Assembly (NCBI RefSeq): GCF_900187295.1
Contig: NZ_LT906473.1
Span: 1,612,001 to 1,676,000, forward strand
DNA length: 64,000 nucleotides
DNA from: Corynebacterium cystitidis
GTDB taxonomy: Bacteria > Actinomycetota > Actinomycetes > Mycobacteriales > Mycobacteriaceae
Direction: 5' to 3'
Shown: positions 24,835 through 35,117 of the stretch, piece by piece
How positions within the stretch are numbered: position 1 is the stretch's first letter
How the letters are laid out: each line of letters begins with the position of its first letter
Notes under the pieces: model-generated
Told to the model about the DNA's origin: nothing
Database searches by the model: none
The model's input: the letters and a program-made list of their open reading frames with translations, nothing else
Position numbers and translations under genes: made by a program

Positions 24835-26646
24835 TTAGCCCTCGAGTTTCTCGCCTAGCTCCAACCATTCCATTTCAAGCTCATCGTGTTCTGCACGGAC
24901 GGCGGACAGCTCCTCGTTGACCTGTGCAAGCTTTGCAAAATCGGGATCATCCGAGGCGGAAATAGTGGCCAACTCCTGTTCGAATGTCGTGACCTTCTCG
25001 GCCAGTTTCGCCATCTTCCGCTCCGCGGCGTTCATGTGCTTGCGCAATTCACGTTCTTCCTGGGAGCTCAGCCCGCGTGGTGTCGAACCTTCAGCGGGTT
25101 CCTCTTTACTGTGTTCGCCAAGGTCAAGGACACCTCCGGTGCCCTCCATCGCTTCACGACGCGCCAAGTACTCAGCGATACCTCCCGGCAGGTTGGTCAG
25201 CTTCCCATCTCCAAACAGTGCGTAAGTATGGTCAGCGATGCGCTCAATGAGGTAACGGTCATGCGAAATCACAACAAGGGTGCCGGGCCAACCATCCAGC
25301 AGATCCTCGAGTTCCTGCAAGGTGTCAATGTCTAAGTCGTTGGTAGGCTCGTCGAGAAGCAGCAAGTTGGGTTCACTCATCAGCACCCGTGTCAGTTGCA
25401 GGCGGCGGCGCTCACCACCCGAGAGGTCGCCGACGGGGGTTCGCTGGCGCTTCGGGGAGAAACCAAGCCGCTCCGCAAGCTGCGAGGCCGAGACTTCCTT
25501 GTTTCCCAGCATCACGTAATTAGCCACGTCTTCTACCGCATCAAGGACGCGGCGTTCTGGGTCAAGGTCGTCAAGTTCCTGCTTCAACCAGCCAATGCGT
25601 ACTGTTTGGCCTTCGATGCGCTTACCGGCAGCCAACGGATACTCCCCAGCAATTGCTTTAAGCAGCGTGGTCTTGCCGGAACCATTGACACCCACCAGGC
25701 CAATGCGCTCACCTGGAGCCAGCCGCCACGTCAAGTGATCCACGAGCACCCGGCCGTCGGGGGCGTCGATACGCGCGTCCTCCAACTCCACCACTACACG
25801 CCCCTGCCGCTGGCGTGAAAAGCTCATGAGCTCAACCTTGTCGCGCGGGGCGGGCACGTCTGCGATGAGCGCCTCGGCGGCTTGGATGCGGTAGCGCGGC
25901 TTCGAGGTACGCGCCGGGGCTCCGCGGCGCAACCACGCCAGTTCTTTGCGTGCCAGGTTTTGGCGGCGCTGCTCGATTGCATCGGCTTGGCGTGCTCGCT
26001 CAGCACGCGCGAAAGTCCAATCGTTGTAGCCTCCTTCGTACACATCCACCTGGCCGTCGTGGACTTCCCAGGTTAACGTAGCAACGGTGTCCAGGAACCA
26101 GCGATCGTGTGTGACAACGACCACCGCAACCTTGCGGCTCACCAAGTGCTCCGCCAGCCACTGCACGCCTTCCACATCGAGGTGGTTGGTAGGCTCATCC
26201 AACACCACAAGATCTAAATCTTGCACGAGCGCCGCCGCCAGGTTCACGCGCCGGCGCTCGCCACCAGACAGATTTCCCACGGTCGTATCCAATCCCAGGT
26301 CCACAACGCCGGTGCCGGCAAGCACCTCACGCACCTTCGCGTTGGAGGCCCATTCGAAGGTCTGCAACCCCAACGGCTCCACGACAACTTCGCCGATGGT
26401 CAGATCGTCATCAAGATCAAATCGTTGGGTCACCACCGCCATGCGCAGGTTTGAGTTGTGCGAAACACGCCCCTCATCAGGTTCCTCAAGACCAGTAAGG
26501 ACTTCCAGCAGCGTTGTTTTTCCGCCCCCGTTGAGGCCGACCACACCAATGCGGTCGCCTGTTTGCACACCGAGGGAGACCCGATCCAGGAGGGTTTTTA
26601 GCCCCCACGTCTTCGACACATTCTCTAAATTGATCAAATTCGCCAT
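24835..26646 (-). CDS. ABC-F type ATPase
   Basis: 603 residues. Two nucleotide-binding domains without membrane domain: Walker A GLNGGGKTT and GVNGSGKTT, signatures LSGGERRR (twice), Walker B VVLDEPTNHLD and LLLDEPTNDLD. A charged linker sits between them, and a C-terminal coiled coil (about 530-603) is present, as in the Uup group. ABC-F proteins act on the ribosome or, for Uup, in DNA or ribosome maintenance. The coiled-coil tail favours the Uup-like housekeeping type over an antibiotic-resistance type. Confidence 0.93.
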   Translation of the reverse strand: MANLINLENVSKTWGLKTLLDRVSLGVQTGDRIGVVGLNGGGKTTLLEVLTGLEEPDEGRVSHNSNLRMAVVTQRFDLDDDLTIGEVVVEPLGLQTFEWASNAKVREVLAGTGVVDLGLDTTVGNLSGGERRRVNLAAALVQDLDLVVLDEPTNHLDVEGVQWLAEHLVSRKVAVVVVTHDRWFLDTVATLTWEVHDGQVDVYEGGYNDWTFARAERARQADAIEQRRQNLARKELAWLRRGAPARTSKPRYRIQAAEALIADVPAPRDKVELMSFSRQRQGRVVVELEDARIDAPDGRVLVDHLTWRLAPGERIGLVGVNGSGKTTLLKAIAGEYPLAAGKRIEGQTVRIGWLKQELDDLDPERRVLDAVEDVANYVMLGNKEVSASQLAERLGFSPKRQRTPVGDLSGGERRRLQLTRVLMSEPNLLLLDEPTNDLDIDTLQELEDLLDGWPGTLVVISHDRYLIERIADHTYALFGDGKLTNLPGGIAEYLARREAMEGTGGVLDLGEHSKEEPAEGSTPRGLSSQEERELRKHMNAAERKMAKLAEKVTTFEQELATISASDDPDFAKLAQVNEELSAVRAEHDELEMEWLELGEKLEG

Positions 26647-26684
26647 GATAGATCCCTATTCTAGGCCCTTAAACTCCCGTCGAC

Positions 26685-27707
26685 TTAGGCCCCGGCATCC
26701 CACGTAATCACGTGGGCTCCGCCAGACGGCGAGTGTGCAACAAATCCCTCGTAGGCGGGTGCGTCGTCGGCATAGGCAAGCGTATCGACGACTCGTTGTG
26801 CTTGCTCCTCGCTATCACACAACACAGCCAGCGTGGGCCCTGAGCCCGATACCAGCGCCGCGAGAACATCTAGTTCCTTAACGTGCTTCATCGTGCGGCG
26901 CAGGTTCGGGTGCATCGCCAAGGCTGCCGGCTGAAGATCATTGTGCAGGGCTTTTGCTACATCGCGGGGGTCACCGCTGATGAGGGCGTGACCGATGTCT
27001 TCGGTGCTCAGTCGTGGCACTAGGGTGACGTCGTTGTGTCGCATATCGTCGAGACGCTCGAAGACGGCGCCTGTTGATAAGCCCTCACGTTGTGACAGAA
27101 AAGCCCACCAATAGGTGCCCCGCACCATCATGGGGGCTAACGCGTCGCCACGACCAGTCCCCAGAGCCGTTCCACCCATCAGGCAAAATGGCACGTCAGC
27201 GCCCAAATGTGCGGCGATCTCGTAGAGGGTATCCTCTTCTAATCCGCGCACGCCGTGCACGTCGAGGTACTCGTTGGCAGCCACCAAGGCCGCCGCGGCG
27301 TCCGCGGAGCCGCCAGCCATTCCGCCTGCGACAAACACGGTTTTATCCACCGTGATGCGGACTTTCGGCAAGCTGGGCTGATGTTCGCCAAATATCGCTT
27401 GGTGCTTATCGACGACCGCCTGCACAGCCTTCCACGCCAGGTTGCTGGGGCCATCAATATTTTCACCAGGCTCGTTGACATTGAATACGGTGTGCATCGA
27501 CTCGATGACTTGAGCCGGATCAGCCTGCTCGAAACTAGGCGAGACATGCACAGTAACTGTCTCAGGCCGGTTGACAGCCTGGAAGACGGTGGTCAGATCG
27601 TGGTAGCCGTCGTCACGCGCCTGCCCTACCCCAAGGTGCAGGTTGACCTTGCCGTAGGCACGTGCGGTGAAAGCCATGGGGATGGCGAGAATATTACCTG
27701 CGGACAT
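26685..27707 (-). CDS. ispE: 4-diphosphocytidyl-2-C-methyl-D-erythritol kinase
   Basis: 340 residues from the ATG at 27707. GHMP kinase of the non-mevalonate isoprenoid pathway; phosphorylates CDP-methylerythritol. Visible motifs: N-terminal [16 protein letters not shown] loop [14 protein letters not shown], and C-terminal [16 protein letters not shown]-like Shine-Dalgarno sequence (GGAGG, eight bases upstream) fixes this start, ten residues before the other candidate ATG at 27677. It overlaps the end of rsmA by 14 bases; the rsmA-ispE order is conserved in actinobacteria. Confidence 0.94.
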   Translation of the reverse strand: MSAGNILAIPMAFTARAYGKVNLHLGVGQARDDGYHDLTTVFQAVNRPETVTVHVSPSFEQADPAQVIESMHTVFNVNEPGENIDGPSNLAWKAVQAVVDKHQAIFGEHQPSLPKVRITVDKTVFVAGGMAGGSADAAAALVAANEYLDVHGVRGLEEDTLYEIAAHLGADVPFCLMGGTALGTGRGDALAPMMVRGTYWWAFLSQREGLSTGAVFERLDDMRHNDVTLVPRLSTEDIGHALISGDPRDVAKALHNDLQPAALAMHPNLRRTMKHVKELDVLAALVSGSGPTLAVLCDSEEQAQRVVDTLAYADDAPAYEGFVAHSPSGGAHVITWDAGA

Positions 27708-28572
27708 GAAAGCGATCCTCCGACTCTGTGGCAGCCAAACGTACGTAGTCGGACACATGCAGCTTCTCGCCGCGGAGCTGTGGGTCAATGCCTGCCGCGC
27801 GCAACGCCTCTTCGGCGGCGGGGGCAGAACCATAGACACCCGCCAAACATGCGCGTAGGGTCTTGCGCCGCTGGGCAAAAGCAGCATCGACAAGGGGAAA
27901 AACCTTGTCGCGCAGCTCGCGCGGATACGGATTATTTACATCTATGCGCACCAGACCAGATTCGATATTGGGGGCCGGCCAGAACACGTTTTTGCCGATA
28001 ACACCGACACGGCGGACATCTCCGTAGAAGGATGCTTTCACACTGGGCACACCGTAGATTTTCGACCCCGGGTCTGCCGCTAGCCGGTCTGCAACCTCCA
28101 GTTGCACCATGACAAGCACCCGGTGGATCGTCGGAAAGCATTGAAGGAGGTGGAGCAAGACTGGCACTGACACGTTGTAGGGCAAGTTCGCCACCAGCGC
28201 GGTTGGCGCCTCGGGCAGATCATCTGCGCCGACGCGAAGAGCGTCGAGATTGAAAACGTTGAGACGTTCAGCATAGTTGGGGGCGCGCTGCCCCACCGTT
28301 TGGGCAAGCCTGCCAGCTAACCGCGGGTCGATCTCGACGGCCAAGACGCGGCGCACGGTATCAACAAGCCCAAGTGTTAAAGAACCCAAACCGGGGCCAA
28401 CCTCGATGACGATATCGTCAGGCTCAAGTTCTGCGTCCGCGACGATGCGGCGAACCGTGTTTGGGTCGTGGACGAAGTTTTGTCCAAGCTTCTTCGTCGG
28501 GGTGACATCCAGTTCTTCTGCCAAGGCCCGGATCTCTACCGGGCCAAGCAAGTGGGAGTCAGCTGTGGTCAT
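27694..28572 (-). CDS. rsmA: 16S rRNA dimethyladenosine transferase
   Basis: 292 residues from the ATG at 28572. Dimethylates the two adjacent adenines near the 3' end of 16S rRNA (KsgA). Visible: [14 protein letters not shown], the SAM loop [10 protein letters not shown], and the target-adenine motif NLPYNVS. It lies 22 bases after the rpf2 stop and overlaps ispE, so all three genes are probably one transcript, as in related genomes. Confidence 0.96.
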   Translation of the reverse strand: MTTADSHLLGPVEIRALAEELDVTPTKKLGQNFVHDPNTVRRIVADAELEPDDIVIEVGPGLGSLTLGLVDTVRRVLAVEIDPRLAGRLAQTVGQRAPNYAERLNVFNLDALRVGADDLPEAPTALVANLPYNVSVPVLLHLLQCFPTIHRVLVMVQLEVADRLAADPGSKIYGVPSVKASFYGDVRRVGVIGKNVFWPAPNIESGLVRIDVNNPYPRELRDKVFPLVDAAFAQRRKTLRACLAGVYGSAPAAEEALRAAGIDPQLRGEKLHVSDYVRLAATESEDRFHVRR

Positions 28573-28594
28573 AAACCACGAGTGTAGCCGGAAA

Positions 28595-29740
<1,146 letters not shown>

Positions 29741-29818
29741 TCACAGTATTGAAAACAGTATTGAAAGTAGAAACTTGCCACGGGGAGCCTGAAACTCATC
29801 GTGTTTACTAGCGATTAC

Positions 29819-29837
29819 GATACGGTAACAGCGTATC
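29819..29837. promoter_or_regulatory. Dyad in the rpf2 upstream region
   Basis: GATACG (29819-29824) and CGTATC (29832-29837) are perfect complements around GTAACAG. The site is about 95 bases before the rpf2 ATG, within promoter range. The cognate regulator is not identified. Confidence 0.45.
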
Positions 29838-29928
29838 ATTTACCAGAACGTTACAAACCATTAAGCCACATTAGTCACAAAGATAACACCCGTCCCCATT
29901 GAAACACTTCTCCTGCAATTAATCGAAA

Positions 29929-29944
29929 TGTGATTTTCTTCACA
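29929..29944. promoter_or_regulatory. GlxR (CRP-type) binding site upstream of rpf2
   Basis: TGTGATTTTCTTCACA matches the TGTGA-N6-TCACA consensus at every fixed position. It overlaps the stop codon of tatD (29940-29942) and is about 204 bases before rpf2. GlxR control of rpf2 is established in C. glutamicum. Confidence 0.75.
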
Positions 29945-30785
29945 GTTTAGCAGTCTGAAACGCCCGCTCAAATGTATCCCGCACCTCGCTGGCAAGCGCA
30001 GCCACATCCATCCCACGCGCCTGCGCAACACACAACGCCGTATGCCCCACTAGGGCCGGCTCGTTGCGCGCCCCGCGAAATGGCTCCGGAGTCATATAAG
30101 GGGCATCCGTTTCAATCAACAGCTGGCCAACCGGCGCTTCCGCAGCCGCCTGGCGCAGCTCGTCATTGCGCTTAAACGTCACATTGCCCGCAAACGACAA
30201 AATGTAGCCGCGCTCAATCGCCTCACGCGCAACAGCCAATGGGGAAGAAAAGCAGTGCAACATCACCTCACGTGGGCGTGGCGAATCAGCCAGGATCCGC
30301 ATCATGTCCGCATCCCCCTCGCGATTATGAATCATCAACGCCTTACCCGAATCCACCGCCAACTGAATATGCCAGCGAAAAGCCTCCTCCTGCACCCCAA
30401 GAGGCGCAGTCCGGTCCGGGTCGTGCCGTAACCAATATGTATCAATACCAGTCTCCCCGATCGCCACACAGCGCGGGTCCTGCGCCATCTCGGAAAGCCG
30501 GGCACGGGCATCGTCGTCAAGCTCCTGCGCACGCGTGGGATGAATCGCGCACGCCGCATAAACCTGCTCATTGAAGTGGGCCGCCGCAAGCGCCAACTCG
30601 GCTTCTGCCAGCCCATCACCGACGGTGCAGATCCGCTCCACCCCAGCATCGACCGCACGCGCCACAATCGCATCCACCTCATCCTTCGTGCGCGCCTTGC
30701 AACTTGCCAGGTGCGTATGCGCATCAACCAGGCCAGACAGGCCTGCGGCAGGAACGGGCGTGGGACGTGGCTTCTTCCTCGACAT
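29940..30785 (-). CDS. tatD: TatD family metal-dependent deoxyribonuclease
   Basis: 281 residues from the ATG at 30785. TIM-barrel hydrolase: metal ligands HTH near the N-terminus (VDAHTHL), AIGETGID, MIHNREGD, MLHCFSSP and LLIETDAPYMTPEP. TatD enzymes degrade DNA in repair and in clearance of damaged strands. A start at 30794 is also possible; neither has a clear ribosome binding site. The metG ... tatD-rpf2-rsmA order is conserved, with about 5 kb of accessory genes inserted before tatD here. Confidence 0.93.
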   Translation of the reverse strand: MSRKKPRPTPVPAAGLSGLVDAHTHLASCKARTKDEVDAIVARAVDAGVERICTVGDGLAEAELALAAAHFNEQVYAACAIHPTRAQELDDDARARLSEMAQDPRCVAIGETGIDTYWLRHDPDRTAPLGVQEEAFRWHIQLAVDSGKALMIHNREGDADMMRILADSPRPREVMLHCFSSPLAVAREAIERGYILSFAGNVTFKRNDELRQAAAEAPVGQLLIETDAPYMTPEPFRGARNEPALVGHTALCVAQARGMDVAALASEVRDTFERAFQTAKL

Positions 30786-30821
30786 GCGCCCCATTGTATC
30801 GGTCGACCTAGGATGGACCAC

Positions 30822-31241
30822 ATGAGCTTTTCGCCGATCGACGATGCCACCCGAACCCAGATCACCTACGATCTCGCCGCAGCCGCTCTGCGTGGCATCA
30901 ACGGATCTGTCGATGACATCGTAGCCAGCTTCGAGCGCGAACTCGAGCAGTTCCTGGGCCTCGATCCTGATCTGCAGCAGGAATTCCCACGCGGACAAAC
31001 CGCCCGCATCTACGGCACCGCCCTGGGAGATGCGTTATGCCGAGAACTGGGTTTCAGCTGGCAGGTGCTTGCCGACGATTATGGCACCGATCTTGTCGTC
31101 GCGTCCTCTCACAAAGACGGCAAGATGAATGACAGGGAGAAGCGCCACTACACCGCCCCCCTAGTTGTAGTATCGTCACGGTTCGACGACGAGGCTCCCG
31201 GCAAGCTCACAGCGTTTGTGAAGCAGTTCCGTGCTCGTTGA
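30822..31241 (+). CDS. DUF3806-like hypothetical protein
   Basis: 139 residues from the ATG at 30822. The middle (ARIYGTALGDALCRELGFSW, then ADDYGTDLVV) matches the pattern of DUF3806 proteins, small cytoplasmic alpha/beta proteins without known role. Divergent from tatD with 36 bases between starts; the start at 30813 is nearly equivalent. Confidence 0.65.
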   Translation: MSFSPIDDATRTQITYDLAAAALRGINGSVDDIVASFERELEQFLGLDPDLQQEFPRGQTARIYGTALGDALCRELGFSWQVLADDYGTDLVVASSHKDGKMNDREKRHYTAPLVVVSSRFDDEAPGKLTAFVKQFRAR

Positions 31242-31351
31242 GTTGCTCGCACAGCTGATTCGGGTGATCGGGAGCTTGCAGACCACACAATGAGCACGTA
31301 AGCAGAGGCGGTTACTTCATCGCGAACCACTCATCCAGGTAGGCGAGGGTG

Positions 31352-31363
31352 TCGTCGTTAAGC
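31352..31363 (-). repeat. Intergenic copy of the over-represented 12-mer GCTTAACGACGA
   Basis: One of nine exact copies in the window, here 23 bases beyond the RecQ stop. See the findings for the full list. Confidence 0.9.
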
Positions 31364-31385
31364 ACATCCTTGCACTTTTTGTCTC

Positions 31386-33524
31386 CTAACCTCGCGACGC
31401 CACCGCCAGTGGCAACACATCGGTGCAGAACTGCACCACCAAGTCAGCGCCCGCCACCGTGACCGACCAACCAGTATCAACGATGTCTGTGACCAACAAA
31501 ACAGGCCCCTCCGACACAGAAACATCTGAATATATGAAGTGCTCATGCAGCGCGTTGACCCGGTAAGCCGAGTTGTGGGCGGCCACCGGCTCACCACGTG
31601 TACCAACCACACCCCCAAACGTCATGCGCCCCACCTGCGCCACCGCCTGGGCAAGAGCCACAATGAGGCCGTGGCGCGCCGGGTCCTCACTGCCTAAAGC
31701 GACAACGGTGTTCGGGCGGGTCTCCCAGCCCCAATCGGCGAGCACAGCGATAACGCGGCGCAACCACGGGTCCTCCTGCCAACTCACGGACGGATCCGGC
31801 CGCCACGTATTCTGTCCCAGCAGCTCAGCCAAAGCTGGGCCACGAGCAATGTCGTTCAGCCTGCCCAACGCCCGGCCTGGAAGCACCCCGCGGATCTTGC
31901 CTTTGCGGGCTGAACCCGTTGGCCACATCTTGCGCTGGGTCAAACGCACACCGGGGCTGCGCAGCCGCTCGTCGACACGCTGCGCCATCGCCGGGTCCAC
32001 CTGGGCTGAGAAGTGGCGGCCGGTGCAGTTATCGCAACGACCACAGGCTTCGCCTGGGGTGATCGTGGGATCATCAAGCTGGTGGCGCAAAAACACCATG
32101 CGACATGTTTCCACGTTCTGGTATTCGATCATGGCGTCCTGCTCAGCCTGGCGGGCCTGCGCAAGGCCACCGTACCGGGCACGGTCATACTCCCACCCCG
32201 CCCCAGTGGACACCCACCCACCGCTGACCCGCTTGACGGCACCGTCGACATCAAGCACTTTTAACGCTTGGTCGATGCGCGAGCGTGACAGATCCACCAT
32301 GTTTTCTAGCCTCGCAGTAGAAAGCGGGGTCTCGTCGTCAAGCGCACCGATGAGCTGGTGGACGGTCGCTTCATCCGGCATGGACGCAGACGCGAAGTAC
32401 TCCCAAATATCTGTGTCCTCAGGGCCAGGCAGCAGGATCACCTCGGCGTGCTCAGTGCCACGGCCAGCACGACCCACTTGCTGGTAGTAGCTAATTGGAC
32501 TGCTCGGCGCGCCCAGATGCACCACAAAACCCACATCCGGCTTATCAAAACCCATGCCCAAAGCGCTCGTGGCCACCAGCGCTTTCAATTCGTTATTGAT
32601 CAAGGCGCGTTCCAACTCTTCGCGCTCAGCAGCCTCAGTGCGCCCCGTATAAGCGGCGACATTCCAGCCGACGGCCTCCAGTGCCTCGGCCACATCCTCC
32701 GCTGCAGACACCGTCAGACAATAGATGATTCCCGACCCCGGCAGAAAGTCCAGCTGAGAAGCAATCCAGGCGGCGCGCTGCGTAGAATCAGGGAGCTTAA
32801 CGACGCTCAAAGCAAGCGACTCGCGATCAAGACCACCACGCAACACCCCAGTGCCTTCACCCAGCTGAGCAGTAACATCACCCACCACACGATCGTTGGC
32901 CGTCGCCGTTGTTGCCAACACTGGGGTGTGGGAGGGTAAATCGTCGAGAAGTGTGCGAATGCGACGGTAATCCGGGCGGAAGTCATGCCCCCAATCCGAA
33001 ATACAGTGCGCCTCATCCACCACCACCATGCCCACCGTGGCTGCCAACTGGGGCAACACCTGGTCGCGGAAATCCGGATTATTGAGGCGTTCCGGGCTGA
33101 TCAACAGCACATCGACCTCCCCCGAGGAGACTTGCCCCTGGATCTGGTCCCACTGCGTCATGTTCGCCGAGTTAATTGTGGCGGCCTTAATCCCGGCGCG
33201 GCCCGCTGCCGCTACCTGGTTGCGCATCAGGGCCAGCAACGGCGAAATAATCACCGACGCACCAGCACCCCGCGCACGCAGCAGCTTCGCCGCGATGAAA
33301 TACACCGCCGACTTCCCCCAACCCGTACGCTGGACAACAAGCATCCTGCGGTGCTGATTCACCAACGCGTCAATTGCCACCCACTGGTCGCCTCGCAGCG
33401 TGGCGTGCCCACCGGCAATCAGTTTCAGGAGTTGATCAGCCTCAGCGCGCGTAGCCAGTTGTTGAGTCCCCGTAGTAGTCTCCGACCTTGTCATAGCCCC
33501 GACGCTAGCAAGAGGTTTAGACAT
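31386..33524 (-). CDS. RecQ-family DNA helicase with C-terminal phosphoribosyltransferase-like domain
   Basis: 712 residues. Superfamily 2 helicase core: Walker A RTGWGKSAV, DEAH in VVVDEAHCISDWGHDFRP, TATAN, and the QVGRAGRG motif VI. A cysteine cluster (CRMVFLRHQ ... CGRCDNC) gives the RecQ zinc site. The final 180 residues differ from RecQ: a winged-helix-like part, then a domain ending LLVTDIVDTGWSVTVAG, which resembles the PRPP loop of type I phosphoribosyltransferases. Actinobacteria often have this fusion instead of a plain RecQ. It may act in DNA repair tied to nucleotide state; the catalytic ability of the last domain is unknown. Confidence 0.88.
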   Translation of the reverse strand: MSKPLASVGAMTRSETTTGTQQLATRAEADQLLKLIAGGHATLRGDQWVAIDALVNQHRRMLVVQRTGWGKSAVYFIAAKLLRARGAGASVIISPLLALMRNQVAAAGRAGIKAATINSANMTQWDQIQGQVSSGEVDVLLISPERLNNPDFRDQVLPQLAATVGMVVVDEAHCISDWGHDFRPDYRRIRTLLDDLPSHTPVLATTATANDRVVGDVTAQLGEGTGVLRGGLDRESLALSVVKLPDSTQRAAWIASQLDFLPGSGIIYCLTVSAAEDVAEALEAVGWNVAAYTGRTEAAEREELERALINNELKALVATSALGMGFDKPDVGFVVHLGAPSSPISYYQQVGRAGRGTEHAEVILLPGPEDTDIWEYFASASMPDEATVHQLIGALDDETPLSTARLENMVDLSRSRIDQALKVLDVDGAVKRVSGGWVSTGAGWEYDRARYGGLAQARQAEQDAMIEYQNVETCRMVFLRHQLDDPTITPGEACGRCDNCTGRHFSAQVDPAMAQRVDERLRSPGVRLTQRKMWPTGSARKGKIRGVLPGRALGRLNDIARGPALAELLGQNTWRPDPSVSWQEDPWLRRVIAVLADWGWETRPNTVVALGSEDPARHGLIVALAQAVAQVGRMTFGGVVGTRGEPVAAHNSAYRVNALHEHFIYSDVSVSEGPVLLVTDIVDTGWSVTVAGADLVVQFCTDVLPLAVASRG

Positions 33525-33531
33525 GAGCCGG

Positions 33532-34245
33532 CTAGCTCAGCCTAGACGACTCGTGTACAACAAACGGCGCTCGCGAAAAATCACCGGACACGAGCAAAGA
33601 AAAGGGCCCAACTGAGTTTCCCTTGAGGAGTTCGCGCAGATTCTTGACGGAACTCAGAAAATCTACCGCGACTGCTGATCCCGCCGAATGAATTCCAGCG
33701 ATCGAGATGAAACTGTGTCGCGAGCCAGCTTTTCGTCGCGCGCGAGCAATATAGGCAATATCTACATCGCTTCCGTCAACATCCATCGGCGACTCGTACT
33801 CCATGTCCGCTAGTGCGTCGTGAATGACCCACTGTGACTCTCTTTTCACGAATTGGAACCGTGGATCTGTCGCGAGTGCGTGAGCGACATCATCGCTGGA
33901 CTTTGGGCCGCAAATCACAATCAAACCCGGAGTAGTCAAATCTATGGAGCCATCGGGATTGACGAAGTCAAGTGTGACGGTTAGCCCTAGGTGCTCGAGG
34001 AAACTTCGAAGTCGACTCGCTGCGTTAAGGTCAGCCTCATCGACAGCCCTCCGATTCGCTAAAGAACGCATTGGGATAGCGATAGTCAGATTCTCATGGC
34101 CGAAAAATTTCACCACTGTTCTCTTTCGGCTTCGCTTCCTAAAGAAAAACCAAGTCCATGAACCCACACCCGCTACCGTTCCGGCGCGACTGAACCAGTC
34201 AATGCCGTCACCAAGAAGTGTAAAGTCCACGCGTTTACCCCCCAA
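33532..34245 (-). CDS. Hypothetical protein with N-terminal hydrophobic segment and unfamiliar C-terminal domain, coupled to PP2C
   Basis: 237 residues. One short hydrophobic segment (about 18-36, FSRAGTVAGVGSWTWFFF) followed by a basic RKRSRKR stop signal suggests membrane attachment. The middle opens with FFGHENLTIAIPMRS and contains LIVICGPKSSDDVAHAL, VIHDAL, SPMDVDGSDVDIAYIAR and FISIAGIHSAGSA. I know similar segments from uncharacterised actinobacterial proteins that sit next to helix-turn-helix or TPR proteins, where a nucleotide- or ligand-sensing role has been supposed. The start overlaps the upstream PP2C gene by 11 bases, so they are translated together. Function unknown. Confidence 0.6.
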   Translation of the reverse strand: MGGKRVDFTLLGDGIDWFSRAGTVAGVGSWTWFFFRKRSRKRTVVKFFGHENLTIAIPMRSLANRRAVDEADLNAASRLRSFLEHLGLTVTLDFVNPDGSIDLTTPGLIVICGPKSSDDVAHALATDPRFQFVKRESQWVIHDALADMEYESPMDVDGSDVDIAYIARARRKAGSRHSFISIAGIHSAGSAVAVDFLSSVKNLRELLKGNSVGPFSLLVSGDFSRAPFVVHESSRLS

Positions 34246-34996
34246 CTATGACAACAGTTGCGTCGTCTACCTTTTCGTTCGTATCGAAGGAATGCCGTGC
34301 GACCCGTATTAAGTCCTCGGGTGACCGGTTTTTGCCCCACGCCAGTTGCAAGGGGTTCACCACGTCCAAAAAACCATCAGTCGCGAGAAGTACAGCTTGT
34401 TCTGGTCCCAGTTGGTGCGTTCCGACGAATGCCTGATCAACAGCACGCGGGTCGTCGGAAACAACCCAAAACCCGCCAGGACGGTTTCTCGCGGCTCGCT
34501 CCACCGAGGCAAGCTGATTTTGCGCTCGGCGCAGCTCCCGGATGGTAGCACCGCCACGACGAAGGTGACGTACGCTTTCCCTTTCCGTACGACCCACGGA
34601 TGACAATCGCAGATCTCGATGCACTGTGTCGTCGGAAAGCACGATGCCACTATCGCCTAAAACGAGCCATTCGACTAAATTGTTTCGTACTCGTGCCATC
34701 GCGATAGTTGCACTCGGCGCATCTGGGGCGGCCGGATATTGGCTAAAGTCGATCGCCTGGATAGCACGCGATAATCGGTCCCGCAGGGCCAGGGGCTCGT
34801 CGACGGCCAACGCACGATTGAGGTCTTCGACAAAACGGGCAACCGCAGTAGGATCGGTACGTTGATGATCGGGCTGGCTCGCCCCATCGATCACCCACGC
34901 CGAGTCACCACTAGTTCCCCACGCGTCTTCGTTCGGATGCTCTCCACTACCTGGAACGGAAGCACCTTGGACACGCAGCGCTTCAGTCACTCCCAT
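34235..34996 (-). CDS. PP2C-family serine/threonine phosphatase
   Basis: 253 residues. Metal-dependent phosphatase fold with the motifs in order: EHPNEDAWG (metal Asp), WVIDGASQ (metal Asp), PSATIAMARV, LVLGDSGIV, LLATDGFLDVV and the final VDDATVVIVGG (metal Asp). All metal-site Asp are present, so it should be active. No membrane helix or sensor domain of its own. It is coupled to the membrane-associated protein downstream, which could recruit it or be its target. No Ser/Thr kinase gene is near, unlike the usual prp-pkn arrangement. Confidence 0.85.
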   Translation of the reverse strand: MGVTEALRVQGASVPGSGEHPNEDAWGTSGDSAWVIDGASQPDHQRTDPTAVARFVEDLNRALAVDEPLALRDRLSRAIQAIDFSQYPAAPDAPSATIAMARVRNNLVEWLVLGDSGIVLSDDTVHRDLRLSSVGRTERESVRHLRRGGATIRELRRAQNQLASVERAARNRPGGFWVVSDDPRAVDQAFVGTHQLGPEQAVLLATDGFLDVVNPLQLAWGKNRSPEDLIRVARHSFDTNEKVDDATVVIVGG

Positions 34997-35117
34997 TGCG
35001 TCCTCCCAACTCTGATTAATGTGTTACTCAAATCTACCGGGAACCTGGTACTACAGCTAGTCCAGCACCAATATCCACAACGGCCCAGCCAGCGCAGCCC
35101 GCCAGCAACAAACCGCC

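Noticed and set aside
24674..24868. A 64-residue minus-strand frame whose last 38 residues (from FWDAMVPGF) look coding-like
   Set aside because: It begins inside the ABC-F gene, has no ribosome binding site and matches no family as a whole. It may be the 3' remnant of a lost gene, but the sequence alone does not show it.
31317..31385. Short minus-strand tail reading DVLNDDTLAYLDEWFAMK before a stop, just after the RecQ gene
   Set aside because: Looks like a protein end but has no start and is in another frame than RecQ. It is too short to call, and its first part is the 12-mer repeat.
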